A stretch of DNA of 58,961 nt. Origin: JADGRF01 sp036382515. GTDB taxonomy: Bacteria; Myxococcota_A; Polyangia; Polyangiales; JAFGIB01. Shown one piece after another: positions 34,434 to 41,375 of this stretch. The notes below the pieces were generated by a model, which saw only the letters and a list, made by a program, of their open reading frames with translations, was not told the DNA's origin and did not search any database. How positions within the stretch are numbered: the stretch's first letter is position 1; each line of letters opens with the position of its first letter. The position numbers and the translations under genes are program-made. Location: the NCBI GenBank assembly GCA_036382515.1, contig DASVHQ010000436.1, forward strand, positions 1 to 58,961. Reading direction: 5' to 3'.

Positions 34434-35549
34434 ATGTCGCCGACGCTCACGTCAGTGATTTCGGTGTGCGCGCTTGTCTTCGCCACGTCGATCTGGATGG
34501 CCATAGACGCCTACCGCTTGACGCATAGAATCGTTGAGGCAGCGGGGTGGTTCTTTTCGGGCCTTCTCCTGTGGATCGTTGCGTTTCCGATGTATCTGTT
34601 TCGAAGGCCCGGGCTTCGGAATGCCGGCCAGCGTGTGCAGCTATCGAGCGCGGCTATAGACGCGGGGGCGAGTTCCACGCCAACCACGATGCCTTGCCCA
34701 GCGTGCGGCAATCAGGTATCCACGGCTGCAGCGGCTTGCCCGAAGTGCGGTCACCCTGTCGCGGCGGGCGTGCTCCGCCAAGCCAACGGCCCGGGCACAA
34801 GCGCATCCCACGCGGGCTGGCGGCCGTCACCGGGCTTCCTTCTGCTCCTGGTCGGCCTCGCCATTGGCGGCGGCTACGGCTACTACGGCGTGTACGCCCC
34901 AGCGCAGGAGCGCGCGGAAGCCGAGCGCGCAGAAGCCGAGCGACAGGCGGCAGAGGCAGCACTCGAAAAGGAGCGCTTGCAAGACCAGGCGGAACAAGAC
35001 CGCGTCGAGCACGAGCGTCAGCAGGCAGACCCTACGCCTGACCGCGAGATGACCGTGGGTGAAAAGCTCGCATCGACCGCGAATATTGCAGACGCCCTGG
35101 CACTGCTTCTACCCACGCTGAAGGACACCGAAAACGAACTCGATCCGGGCACCATGCTGTTCGCCGTTTGGGCGGCCATGCACCTGACCTGGGCCGATCT
35201 TCTGCAGCAACCCGAAACCCACTACGGACTCGTCATGAAGGATGCCGACGCGGAGAGGGGCAACCGGATGTGCGGCGGTGCATCAATCGTGGAGATCGCC
35301 GTCGACGATTCGGCGGGCGTGAAACTCTACCGTGGGATCATGATTGCGAACTACCATGTGGCGAGTTTCATCGCTGTCGGCTCAACCGGCCACCTCGTGG
35401 AACGCAGTCACGCGCGATTCTGCGGAATCGTGATGGGCCGACACAGCTACGCCAACGCAGGTGGCGGGACAACGCATTCAGTCAGTCTGGTTGGAATGTT
35501 CGATCTGCCGGAGAATAGGGTAGCCAACGCTCACGCGGCGGCCGAATGA
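34434..35549 (+). CDS. Membrane protein with zinc ribbon and coiled coil, unknown function
   Basis: ATG 34434 follows GGGAGG. The 371-residue protein has two N-terminal membrane helices (SVISVCALVFATSIWMAID and GWFFSGLLLWIVAFPMYLF) and a zinc ribbon near residues 83-105 (CPACGNQ with CPKCGHP). A third hydrophobic segment follows (GFLLLLVGLAIGGGYGYYG), then a Glu/Ala/Arg coiled coil (about 155-205). The C-terminal domain of about 160 residues contains Cys and His pairs (RMCGGASIVEI, ARFCGIVMGRHSY). I do not recognise that domain. As the largest non-mobility gene of the island it is the main cargo candidate. Confidence 0.7.
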   Translation: MSPTLTSVISVCALVFATSIWMAIDAYRLTHRIVEAAGWFFSGLLLWIVAFPMYLFRRPGLRNAGQRVQLSSAAIDAGASSTPTTMPCPACGNQVSTAAAACPKCGHPVAAGVLRQANGPGTSASHAGWRPSPGFLLLLVGLAIGGGYGYYGVYAPAQERAEAERAEAERQAAEAALEKERLQDQAEQDRVEHERQQADPTPDREMTVGEKLASTANIADALALLLPTLKDTENELDPGTMLFAVWAAMHLTWADLLQQPETHYGLVMKDADAERGNRMCGGASIVEIAVDDSAGVKLYRGIMIANYHVASFIAVGSTGHLVERSHARFCGIVMGRHSYANAGGGTTHSVSLVGMFDLPENRVANAHAAAE

Positions 35550-35646
35550 CCGCGCAGTATTGGCGTGCCAACAAAGCGCGGCGCGCTGTGCGCGAGCCTG
35601 CGACCTGCTCGTGTCAGAACGACCGGGCAACCCCGAGGAAGCAAGC

Positions 35647-35862
35647 ATGAGCAGAACGTTCAAAGTGGGAGTAGTGGTGGTTGCGTTCAACGCGTTCGCA
35701 GCGGGCGCGTCGCTCGGCACGTTGCTGGCGAGTCCGACTGTGCGGGCCGATGCGCCGAGCGCCCTGGACCGCGCGCTAGTGGAGCGCTTGATCCGTGCCG
35801 AAGAGGCGCAAGCGTCGCAACTGCGCGAGCTGGTATCCGCGACGCGTCAGCGGTGCAGATGA
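35647..35862 (+). CDS. Small exported or membrane-anchored protein
   Basis: ATG 35647 has GAGGAAG upstream. The 71-residue product has one hydrophobic segment at the N-terminus (VGVVVVAFNAFAAGASLGTLL) that looks like a signal anchor, then a charged helix (ALVERLIRAEEAQASQLREL). Function unknown. It lies 97 bp after the zinc-ribbon gene on the same strand. Confidence 0.55.
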   Translation: MSRTFKVGVVVVAFNAFAAGASLGTLLASPTVRADAPSALDRALVERLIRAEEAQASQLRELVSATRQRCR

Positions 35863-35919
35863 GCGCAGCGTGCGGCGCGGGTGCTATGGCCCGCATTCGG
35901 CCCACCAATCTAGCCTGAC

Positions 35920-35938
35920 GTGTAAACCCGGTTTACAC
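35920..35938. promoter_or_regulatory. 19-bp palindrome, copy 3
   Basis: Exact copy (reverse-complement centre, GTGTAAACC-C-GGTTTACAC) of the 33553 and 33978 sites. It lies in the gap before the helix-turn-helix gene at 36026 and may control it and the integrase region. Confidence 0.6.
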
Positions 35939-36025
35939 CGGCGGGACGTGTGCGATGAGAATGACCTGGTCCGCGAGGGAAGCCGTGGCACGCGCTGCGC
36001 CTCCAGTGCCGCACGCATCGGCGCC

Positions 36026-36418
36026 ATGATGGTGGTTATGGACAACTCACCCAACAGCCGCGAAAGACTCCGCCAAGTGGCCGCTCCGGCCGTTCGACCC
36101 GCATCGATCGCCGTGGTGGTGGTTGATGAACTTGTCCACCTGCTGGCCGCACGGCTTGAGCAATCCATGCCGGCGCGACGCACAGACGGCGACGGCTTGC
36201 TAACTGCCGCGCAAGCCGCAGAGCTGCTGCAAGTGAATCCCCGCAGCCTCGCGAAGCTGGCTTCGCGCGACGGTCTGCCGCGGATACAGTTGGGCGACAA
36301 GGTGTTTCGGTACTCGCGAGGTAGCCTGATGGAGTGGGCGATGGAACGCGAACAGCGACGGGGCGCGCATGCGTCCAAACACAGCCAACGCGTCCGCAAG
36401 CTGCAGGGAGCGCGCTAG
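36026..36418 (+). CDS. Helix-turn-helix protein, excisionase/MerR-like (HTH_17 type)
   Basis: The product is about 130 residues; ATGs at 36026, 36029 and 36038 are all possible starts. The DNA-binding region (LLTAAQAAELLQVNPRSLAK then LPRIQLGDKVFRYSRGSLMEW) is the short winged-helix of excisionase and MerR-like proteins (HTH_17). The C-terminal tail is basic. Its stop is two bases before the integrase-fragment GTG, so the gene was probably the partner of an integrase. A diverged copy of its last ~25 bp occurs again before the intact integrase. Confidence 0.75.
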   Translation: MMVVMDNSPNSRERLRQVAAPAVRPASIAVVVVDELVHLLAARLEQSMPARRTDGDGLLTAAQAAELLQVNPRSLAKLASRDGLPRIQLGDKVFRYSRGSLMEWAMEREQRRGAHASKHSQRVRKLQGAR

Positions 36419-36420
36419 CC

Positions 36421-36735
36421 GTGGGTGTGTACGATCGCAACCGGGGGAAGCGCGGACGCGCGCCAAACTACTGGCTCGACTACCGTGTCGACGGGCGCCG
36501 CTATCAGGAGCCCGCAGGCACCGGCGACCACCGCGCGGCTGAGGCTCTCTTGCGCGACCGCAAGCGTGAGATTCGGGACGGCGTGTGGCGCCCACCCGCG
36601 GAGCGCACGACGCCCGCACGCCCCACCGTCGCCGACTGCGTGCGGCAGTGGTTTCTGGACCGCACGGCGGCAGCCGCACGCAATAAAGCACGGTGTTGCG
36701 TTGTACCTCCAACCGAAGTACAATCTATGCCGTGA
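36421..36735 (+). pseudogene. Truncated duplicate of the integrase N-terminal region
   Basis: From GTG 36421 the frame encodes VGVYDRNRGKRGRAPNYW and continues for about 90 residues that align with the start of the full integrase at 37438 (about 75-80% identical residues). It then loses similarity after RQWFLDR and stops at 36733-36735. Only the arm-type DNA-binding domain and the start of the core-binding domain remain. The catalytic domain is missing. The toxin GTG overlaps its stop. Confidence 0.8.
36696..36724 (+). promoter_or_regulatory. Toxin-antitoxin promoter with overlapping operator
   Basis: TTGCGT (36696-36701), 17 bp, TACAAT (36719-36724) form a good sigma-70 promoter. An inverted repeat TTGTAC (36701-36706) / GTACAA (36718-36723) overlaps the spacer and -10 box, as expected for an autorepressed toxin-antitoxin operon. 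The predicted start near 36731 almost coincides with the toxin GTG at 36732, so the transcript may be leaderless. Confidence 0.55.
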
Positions 36736-37013
36736 TCAACCGAGTGGTCGTCACCGCGCGCGCTGCGAAGGATCTCACGCGCATCCCGGTGCAGATCACG
36801 AGGAAGCTCCGCGGTTGGGCCTCGGCGGTTGAAACGTTCGGGCTCGAAGAGGTGAGGAAGGTGCCGGGCTACCATGATGAACCGTTGAAGGGCGACCGCG
36901 CCGACCAACGATCGATCCGGTTGAACCGCGCTTACCGCGCCATCTACGTGATCGGTCGCGACGGCGCCGTGGAATTCGTTTCGGTGGAAGAGGTCAACAA
37001 ACACGACTACTAG
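36732..37013 (+). CDS. RelE/HigB-type toxin
   Basis: The 93-residue basic protein (GTG 36732) has the compact RelE/ParE fold pattern: an N-terminal strand VVVTARAAKDL, a helix (IPVQITRKLRGWASAVE), then VRKVPGYHDEPLKG and RSIRLNRAYRAIYVI. The end is VEFVSVEEVNKHDY, the typical HigB/RelE C-terminus with His and Tyr. Toxins of this kind cut mRNA at the ribosome. The toxin precedes the antitoxin gene by 26 bp, the order used in higBA systems. Confidence 0.85.
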   Translation: MINRVVVTARAAKDLTRIPVQITRKLRGWASAVETFGLEEVRKVPGYHDEPLKGDRADQRSIRLNRAYRAIYVIGRDGAVEFVSVEEVNKHDY

Positions 37014-37039
37014 GCGAGCGCGGGCAAGGCGAGGAAGAC

Positions 37040-37357
37040 ATGGCAAGGCGAGCACAAAAAAGCGAGGCGATGAAGCTGCTGGACAAGCTGAGCGGCGAAC
37101 CGCTCACGTTCGGGGGCATGTTGCGCAACATCCGCGAGTGTGACGAGCTGACGCTGGAAGCGTTCGCTCGCAAGATCGGTATTTCTCGGTCGAACCTGTG
37201 CGACATCGAGCAGGGCAGAAAGGGTGTGAGCCTCGACCGTGCCGCGAAGTGGGCACGCACGCTCGGCTATCTTGAAGCGCAGTTCGTACAACTAGCGCTT
37301 CAGGCGGAGATCGATGCGGCGAAGTTGAAGTACAGCGTCGAGGTCAAGGCCGCGTGA
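37040..37357 (+). CDS. HigA-like antitoxin with Xre-type helix-turn-helix
   Basis: The 105-residue protein has an Xre helix-turn-helix at about residues 27-85 (TFGGMLRNIRECDELTLEAF, ARKIGISRSNLCDIEQGRKG, RAAKWARTLGY). The N-terminal 25 residues (KSEAMKLLDKLSGE) and the C-terminal tail could contact the toxin. It stands in the same direction after the toxin gene. Its family role is to bind the toxin and repress the operon, probably at the inverted repeat over the promoter. Confidence 0.85.
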   Translation: MARRAQKSEAMKLLDKLSGEPLTFGGMLRNIRECDELTLEAFARKIGISRSNLCDIEQGRKGVSLDRAAKWARTLGYLEAQFVQLALQAEIDAAKLKYSVEVKAA

Positions 37358-37437
37358 TGCGCGTGTCGCCACTGGGAGCGCGATCGATGCCCGTCAAGCG
37401 CGACCGTGTGCGCAAGCTGCGCGAAGGGGCGTAAACC

Positions 37438-38757
37438 GTAGGCGTCTACGACCGCAACAAGGGCAAGGCTCGCAGCGCTCCAAACTACTGGCTCGACTAC
37501 CGTGTCGATGGGCGGCGCTATCAAGAACCCGCCGGCACGACCGACCACCGGGCGGCGGAAGCGCTGCTGCGCAAGCGCAAACGCGAGATTCTTGATGGGG
37601 TATGGCGCCCGCCTGCGGAACGGAAAACGCCAGCACGTCCCACTGTTGCCGACTACGCGCGGCAGTGGTTCCTGGATCGCAAGGCGGCTGGCGTGCGCAC
37701 CGCCGCCGATGAGCAAGCACGCTTTGACACGTACGTGCTGCCGCACATCGGCCCCATGCGGCTTGACGAAGTGCGGCGCGCGACGGTCAAGAGCGTTATC
37801 GCGGCAGCGCAGCATGCGGAGTCGGCCACCGGCAAGCCGTTGGCGCCGCGCACCGTGCGACACGTGTACAGCGTCACACGTGCGCTGTTTCGCTCTGCCG
37901 TCGATGACGAGGTGATCGCCGCGAGCCCTTGCACACTGCGCGCGCGCAAGGGAGAGCTTCCAGCCATCGCGGACAAGGACCCGAGCTGGCGCTCAACCGC
38001 CGTGTTCACTCGCGACGAAGTGGAAATGCTGATCTCCGACGCGCGCATCCCCGCCGATCGGCGCACTCTGTATGCACTCGCGTTCTTCACGGGCGCGCGC
38101 TTTGGCGAAGTGGTCGGGAGGCGCTGGCGCGATCACGACCGCGATACCCGGCCGCTGGGCCGGCTAACAGTCGCAACTCAGTACGAGGGCGCGACGTTGA
38201 AGACCGGCCGACCGCGCGAGGTGCCGGTGCACCCAACGCTCGCGCGCGTGCTGGCCTCCTGGCGGCTGCAGGGCTTCCCCGCGGTGATCGGCCACGTGGC
38301 ACGCCCCGATGACTTCATCGTGCCGCGACGCACCGGCAAGGCACCACGTGCACAGCCGACGGGGTGGCGCAGCTTGCAGGAAGACCTTGAACGCATCGGG
38401 CTCCGGTCGCGCGGTTTCCACGATCTGCGGCGCACATTGATCACGCTCGCGCGGTCGGACGGCGCGCGCGGAGATCTCCTGCGTTGGGTGACGCACGGAC
38501 CGAGCGCCGACATTGTGGACCTGTACACCACGCCGCCGTGGCCGACGGTGTGCGAGCAGATCGCCTGCCTCAAGCTGGACCTGTGCGAGTCCAACGTGAT
38601 CCCGCTGCGAGCCGCCGTTGGCAGCGATTCGAACGGCTCTGGTGACACGAATGGTGACACCGCGACGACGAGCCGTCGTATCGCCGCGAAATCACTGCGT
38701 TCTACTGGTACCGAGGGCGGGATTCGAACCCGCACGCCTTGCGGCGAGCGATTTTAA
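37438..38757 (+). CDS. int: Tyrosine recombinase/integrase without a canonical start codon at its conserved N-terminus
   Basis: The phage-integrase family frame covers about 440 codons. Homology with the upstream duplicate begins at 37438, but the codon is GTA where the duplicate has GTG, with a TAA six bases before it. The first usable start is GTG 37693, which would remove the arm-binding domain. Catalytic motifs are present: FFTGARFGEVVGRRW (Arg I), FHDLRRTLIT (His-x-x-Arg) and a likely nucleophile Tyr in DIVDLYTT; the last catalytic His/Trp is replaced by WVTHGPSA. The last 20 codons run into tRNA-Leu and are probably not conserved. Confidence 0.8.
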   Translation, partial: VGVYDRNKGKARSAPNYWLDYRVDGRRYQEPAGTTDHRAAEALLRKRKREILDGVWRPPAERKTPARPTVADYARQWFLDRKAAGVRTAADEQARFDTYVLPHIGPMRLDEVRRATVKSVIAAAQHAESATGKPLAPRTVRHVYSVTRALFRSAVDDEVIAASPCTLRARKGELPAIADKDPSWRSTAVFTRDEVEMLISDARIPADRRTLYALAFFTGARFGEVVGRRWRDHDRDTRPLGRLTVATQYEGATLKTGRPREVPVHPTLARVLASWRLQGFPAVIGHVARPDDFIVPRRTGKAPRAQPTGWRSLQEDLERIGLRSRGFHDLRRTLITLARSDGARGDLLRWVTHGPSADIVDLYTTPPWPTVCEQIACLKLDLCESNVIPLRAAVGSDSNGSGDTNGDTATTSRRIAAKSLRSTGTEGGIRTRTPCGERF

Positions 38758-38789
38758 GTCGCCTGCGTCTGCCCTTCCGCCACCCCGGC
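38706..38789 (-). tRNA. tRNA-Leu (anticodon TAA)
   Basis: The minus strand folds into an 84-nt class II tRNA. The acceptor is GCCGGGG with CCTCGGT (G-U first pair, as in other tRNA-Leu-UAA), the anticodon loop CTTAAAA gives TAA, the long variable arm is closed by CGCCGCAAGGCG, the T-arm contains GTTCGAATC, and CCA is encoded. It is the target of the island; the 3' part is supplied by the element. Confidence 0.93.
38707..38728. other. Attachment-site copy inside tRNA-Leu (right island end)
   Basis: The 22 bp are identical to 30764-30785 and cover the 3' acceptor strand and T-arm of the tRNA. The integrase gene ends inside this segment. Confidence 0.85.
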
Positions 38790-38806
38790 TCTTCGCGGCC
38801 CCGGCA

Positions 38807-38917
38807 GCTCTCATTTGCGCCGATTCGCGGCTTACGTCCTCGGCCCGTCGGTCACCGTACGTGAGTACGGCTCCCTCCAGTCCTGCGGCGCGCTCGCGAC
38901 TCGACACAAATGAGAGC
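38807..38917. repeat. Palindromic element D1 (111 bp)
   Basis: The ends are 11-bp inverted repeats (GCTCTCATTTG at 38807-38817, CAAATGAGAGC at 38907-38917). It contains GCGGCTTACGTCCTCG (38827-38842), identical to a block in element A, then a hairpin CCGTAC-GTGA-GTACGG (38855-38870), then GCGCGCTCGC as in element A. Distances from the first block to the hairpin are the same as in A. It lies 17 bp beyond the 5' end of tRNA-Leu. Confidence 0.8.
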
Positions 38918-39287
38918 CGCCGGTCCTTCGCGCAGACGTTAGCACCGCTCGCGAATTCCGACTATTCACAAGCCCGCGCGCGACGCACCATGCGTCCTCT
39001 GCGTGCACGAACAACGACACGCGAACGCGCATGCGCCGTGCGGCTCAGCCGCGGCTCTCAAACGCGTGTCTCGCGGGACGACCGCACGACCGTTCAGTCT
39101 CGCCTTTTGCCTGAAGGCCACACCGACGCGAGCGGCGCGAATTGGGGTTCAGCCGCGAGCGCGCCCGCCGCTAAGGCCGGACCAAGGGAGCCGTACTCAC
39201 GTACGGCGTCGAGGCGACCGAGTTGTTTCGCGTCGGGCCCTGAGCCGCGGATGGGGGTGGGTGGGTGCGAACCGACCGCGCCGCGCT
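38918..39287. other. Gene-free stretch with partial palindromic element D2
   Basis: No gene is supported here. 39185-39206 is an exact reverse complement of the 22-bp hairpin block of D1 (38855-38876), followed on its far side by a GCGCGCTCGCGGCT-like block (reverse strand, about 39150-39165). Flanking sequence is weakly similar to D1 in inverted orientation, so D2 may be a decayed copy. Confidence 0.65.
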
Positions 39288-39692
39288 TCAGTTGTACTCG
39301 TCCACGTGGGGGGGCATCTGCGGGCCAGGGATCTCGGCGCGAATGTCGACGAGCTTGTTCTGACGATCGACGCGCACGACCTTCGGTTCGTAGGTGCGTG
39401 CTTCCTCGTGGCTCATCTCGCCGAAGGTCGCGAGGATGACCAGGTCGCCTGGCACGTTGCCGTGCGCCGCGGCGCCGTTGATGCAGATGACACCCGAGCC
39501 GCGCGGACCGGGCAACGCATAGGTCACAAGACGAGTGCCCCGCGTGATGTTCCAGATGTGCAGCTCTTGATTGGGCAAGATGTCTGCTGCGTCCAGCAGG
39601 TCGGCGTCGATGGTGCAGCTGCCTTCGTAGTGCAAGTCAGCGTGCGTGATTACCGCCCGGTGGATCTTGGACAGAAACATTCGGCGTTGCAT
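39288..39692 (-). CDS. panD: Aspartate 1-decarboxylase
   Basis: The 134-residue protein (ATG 39692) is a pyruvoyl enzyme that makes beta-alanine for pantothenate. It has MFLSKIHRAVITHADLHYEGSC, where Gly24-Ser25 is the self-cleavage site. It also has the family motifs VWNIT-like (HIWNITRGTRLVTY), GVICINGAAAH and GDLVIL. Length is normal. GAGGTAGG precedes the start. It lies just outside the island-tRNA region and has no pan neighbour in the window. Confidence 0.95.
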   Translation of the reverse strand: MQRRMFLSKIHRAVITHADLHYEGSCTIDADLLDAADILPNQELHIWNITRGTRLVTYALPGPRGSGVICINGAAAHGNVPGDLVILATFGEMSHEEARTYEPKVVRVDRQNKLVDIRAEIPGPQMPPHVDEYN

Positions 39693-39948
39693 TTTGGAAC
39701 CTACCTCGCCCGAGTAGCGTCCCGACAATCGGGTACACCCGCAGGTCTCACATCAGTTTACATTCAGCCGCCAGCGGTCGCAACCGGTGGCTGTGTCGAT
39801 CACGAAATTCCTGTATCGCCGTGGTCGTCGTCGTCGCCAAGTCAGCCAGTCCGGAGCCCGGGCACAGGGGCTGCGAGGGCCGCCAAAGTCGTCGAAGCCC
39901 TGCGCGAAACGGGGGGCCGGGCCCGCTTCGCTGCCGCACGAGGCCGCC

Positions 39949-40239
39949 TCACTCGCGCACGAACGCTAGGCCCACGAGGAAGCCGTCCGGCAGCTCACGA
40001 GTCCAGGCCACGCGCACCATCTCCACGGTCTTGCCCTCGTCGACTGCGATCTCCACGACGCACAGCACCCCGACGGGCAGGTCACGATCCACGGCCACGC
40101 GCAGCCCACCGTCGCTCGCGTTGATCACGACGCCGTGCGCGTTCCATGGATCGAGCACCTCGACGTCGGCGTGGAGCGGATAGCGATCGGTCGCGCGACG
40201 TCCAGGATGATCAGAGGGCGAAGATCTACGCGTGGCCAT
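39949..40239 (-). CDS. Single-domain PilZ protein
   Basis: The 96-residue protein shows both c-di-GMP-binding motifs of PilZ: R-x-x-x-R as RRATDR at about residues 14-19, and N-A-S-D-G-G near residue 41 in place of D/N-x-S-x-x-G. Strand residues VEVLDPW and LVGLAF complete the barrel. Such proteins relay c-di-GMP to motility or secretion systems; the partner is not evident. Confidence 0.85.
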   Translation of the reverse strand: MATRRSSPSDHPGRRATDRYPLHADVEVLDPWNAHGVVINASDGGLRVAVDRDLPVGVLCVVEIAVDEGKTVEMVRVAWTRELPDGFLVGLAFVRE

Positions 40240-40426
40240 GTTGCTCGCTCACGTCGCGGTGCGCGCCGCGTCGCGCAGCACGTGCCTGCCGAGTCTACAC
40301 GCGTCGGCGCGCGCCTACCGCATTTGCCACGCCGTCGGACGATCGATTGCCCCGTAGCAAGCGCAGGTGTTACGGTTGCGCATGCCGATCGACTGCCGGG
40401 CCGGGAGCGAGCGGGAGCGAGCGAGC

Positions 40427-40858
40427 GTGAGCGAGCTGACTTTCGACGCTGTAAAAGCTGCGGTTCTTGAGGCAGGTTTCGAGGTCCTGCGCGCCAAGGG
40501 CGAGACCATCCAGCTGGCGGAGCGCGTTCGCTCTCACCTCATGGACGCGGGCGTTTCCGTGCAGGTGGCCGACGCGCTTCAGGTCTCGGTCGTCGTGCGC
40601 AGCCAGCGCTCGGACTTCCCGGCCGCGAGCACGGAGGAGATCTTCCACAAGGTGCGGCACGCGGTCGACCCCGTCGCGCACGCCCACGGCTTCCTCGAGA
40701 GCAGCTCGCAGAGCCGACAACTGCACGACCCAGGCGACAGCGCGCACGTGCTCGATGTCTGGTACGAGCTCACGTACACCAAGCCGTGCAGCGACCTCGC
40801 AGCGCTGGTGCTGGACCTGCAGTGGGCCTTGAGCCTGCCCAAGTGCGTCACGCAGTAG
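40427..40858 (+). CDS. Unrecognised 143-residue protein
   Basis: The GTG start at 40427 has a GGGAG about ten bases upstream; ATG 40382 would add 15 residues. It is soluble and mixed alpha/beta (FDAVKAAVLEAGFEVLRAKG; SVQVADALQVSVVV; VWYELTYTKPCSDLAALV). The repeated strand-helix units resemble a small alpha/beta sandwich, but I do not recognise the family. It is convergent with the cold-shock gene. Confidence 0.65.
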   Translation: MSELTFDAVKAAVLEAGFEVLRAKGETIQLAERVRSHLMDAGVSVQVADALQVSVVVRSQRSDFPAASTEEIFHKVRHAVDPVAHAHGFLESSSQSRQLHDPGDSAHVLDVWYELTYTKPCSDLAALVLDLQWALSLPKCVTQ

Positions 40859-40933
40859 CCGCGCGACTTCTCGCAGCGTTCCAGCTCACACAGACGCGAT
40901 CACGCTGACGCTGTTTTCGTAGGCCTTAAGTGC

Positions 40934-40982
40934 GAAGACCGCGCGAGCAGTCGCGCGGTCTTCCAAAGCCGGTGTCGGCTTT
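40934..40982. terminator. Two hairpins between convergent genes
   Basis: A perfect 13-bp stem (GAAGACCGCGCGA / TCGCGCGGTCTTC, 40934-40963, loop GCAG) is followed by a 7-bp stem AAAGCCG / CGGCTTT (40965-40982, loop GTGT). The second reads into TTTT on the plus strand. They probably terminate transcription of the genes on both sides. Confidence 0.65.
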
Positions 40983-40996
40983 TCCCCAAGCGTTCG

Positions 40997-41203
40997 CTAG
41001 TTCTCCACTTTCGTGACGTTCTCCGCGAACAGACCCTTGGGCCCCTCTTTCAGCTCGAACTGAACAGTCTGACCTTCTTCAAGCGTACGAAAGCCGTCCC
41101 CCGCGATCTGCGAGTAGTGGACGAATACGTCGGATTCATCGTCCTGCTTGATGAAACCGAACCCCTTCGCATCGTTGAACCACTTCACTGTACCTAAGGC
41201 CAT
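40997..41203 (-). CDS. Cold-shock protein (CspA family)
   Basis: The 68-residue protein is a standard cold-shock domain with RNP1 KGFGFIKQ and RNP2 DVFVHYSQI. It should bind single-stranded RNA or DNA. AGGGAGGAAG precedes the ATG. The leader of about 138 nt fits the long 5' untranslated regions of cold-inducible csp genes. Confidence 0.95.
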   Translation of the reverse strand: MALGTVKWFNDAKGFGFIKQDDESDVFVHYSQIAGDGFRTLEEGQTVQFELKEGPKGLFAENVTKVEN

Positions 41204-41347
41204 GCCAACTTCCTCCCTGCATTGTGGCGCACGATCGCCACCCGTTTCGAATACTGGGTGCGCCCGCGGATTGAACTTCTTTCCCCCCGACGGGCGCGCT
41301 GAACGAGTGTGAAACTGAAGTCGTCCCCCCCTCGTGCTCGGTCACGA

Positions 41348-41375
41348 AGACTAAGCGCGACCACTTTCCAGTCAA
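41348..41375 (-). promoter_or_regulatory. Promoter of the cold-shock gene
   Basis: On the minus strand TTGACT (41370-41375) and TAGTCT (41348-41353) are spaced by 16 bp. Transcription would begin near 41341, giving a 5' leader of about 138 nt before the csp ATG at 41203. Confidence 0.5.

Larger units (their letters stand above)
30764..38728 (+). mobile_element. Integrated island of about 8 kb in tRNA-Leu(UAA)
   Basis: The island is bounded by a 22-bp direct repeat of the tRNA 3' end, with a tyrosine integrase adjacent to the intact tRNA and the tRNA terminator left beyond the far end. Contents in order: a small open frame, a tandem-repeat protein, a winged-helix-like protein, a RecA-fold ATPase, a 1.2-kb region with two doubtful ORFs and palindromes, an Xre regulator (minus strand), a zinc-ribbon membrane protein, a small exported protein, an excisionase-type HTH protein, an integrase fragment, a toxin-antitoxin pair and the integrase. 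No capsid, terminase or relaxase gene is recognised. A phage satellite or integrative mobilizable element are both possible. Confidence 0.85.

Noticed and set aside
38698..38757. C-terminal integrase residues GTEGGIRTRTPCGERF as a conserved tail
   Set aside because: These codons are the antisense of tRNA-Leu at the attachment site; such tails are a by-product of integration.
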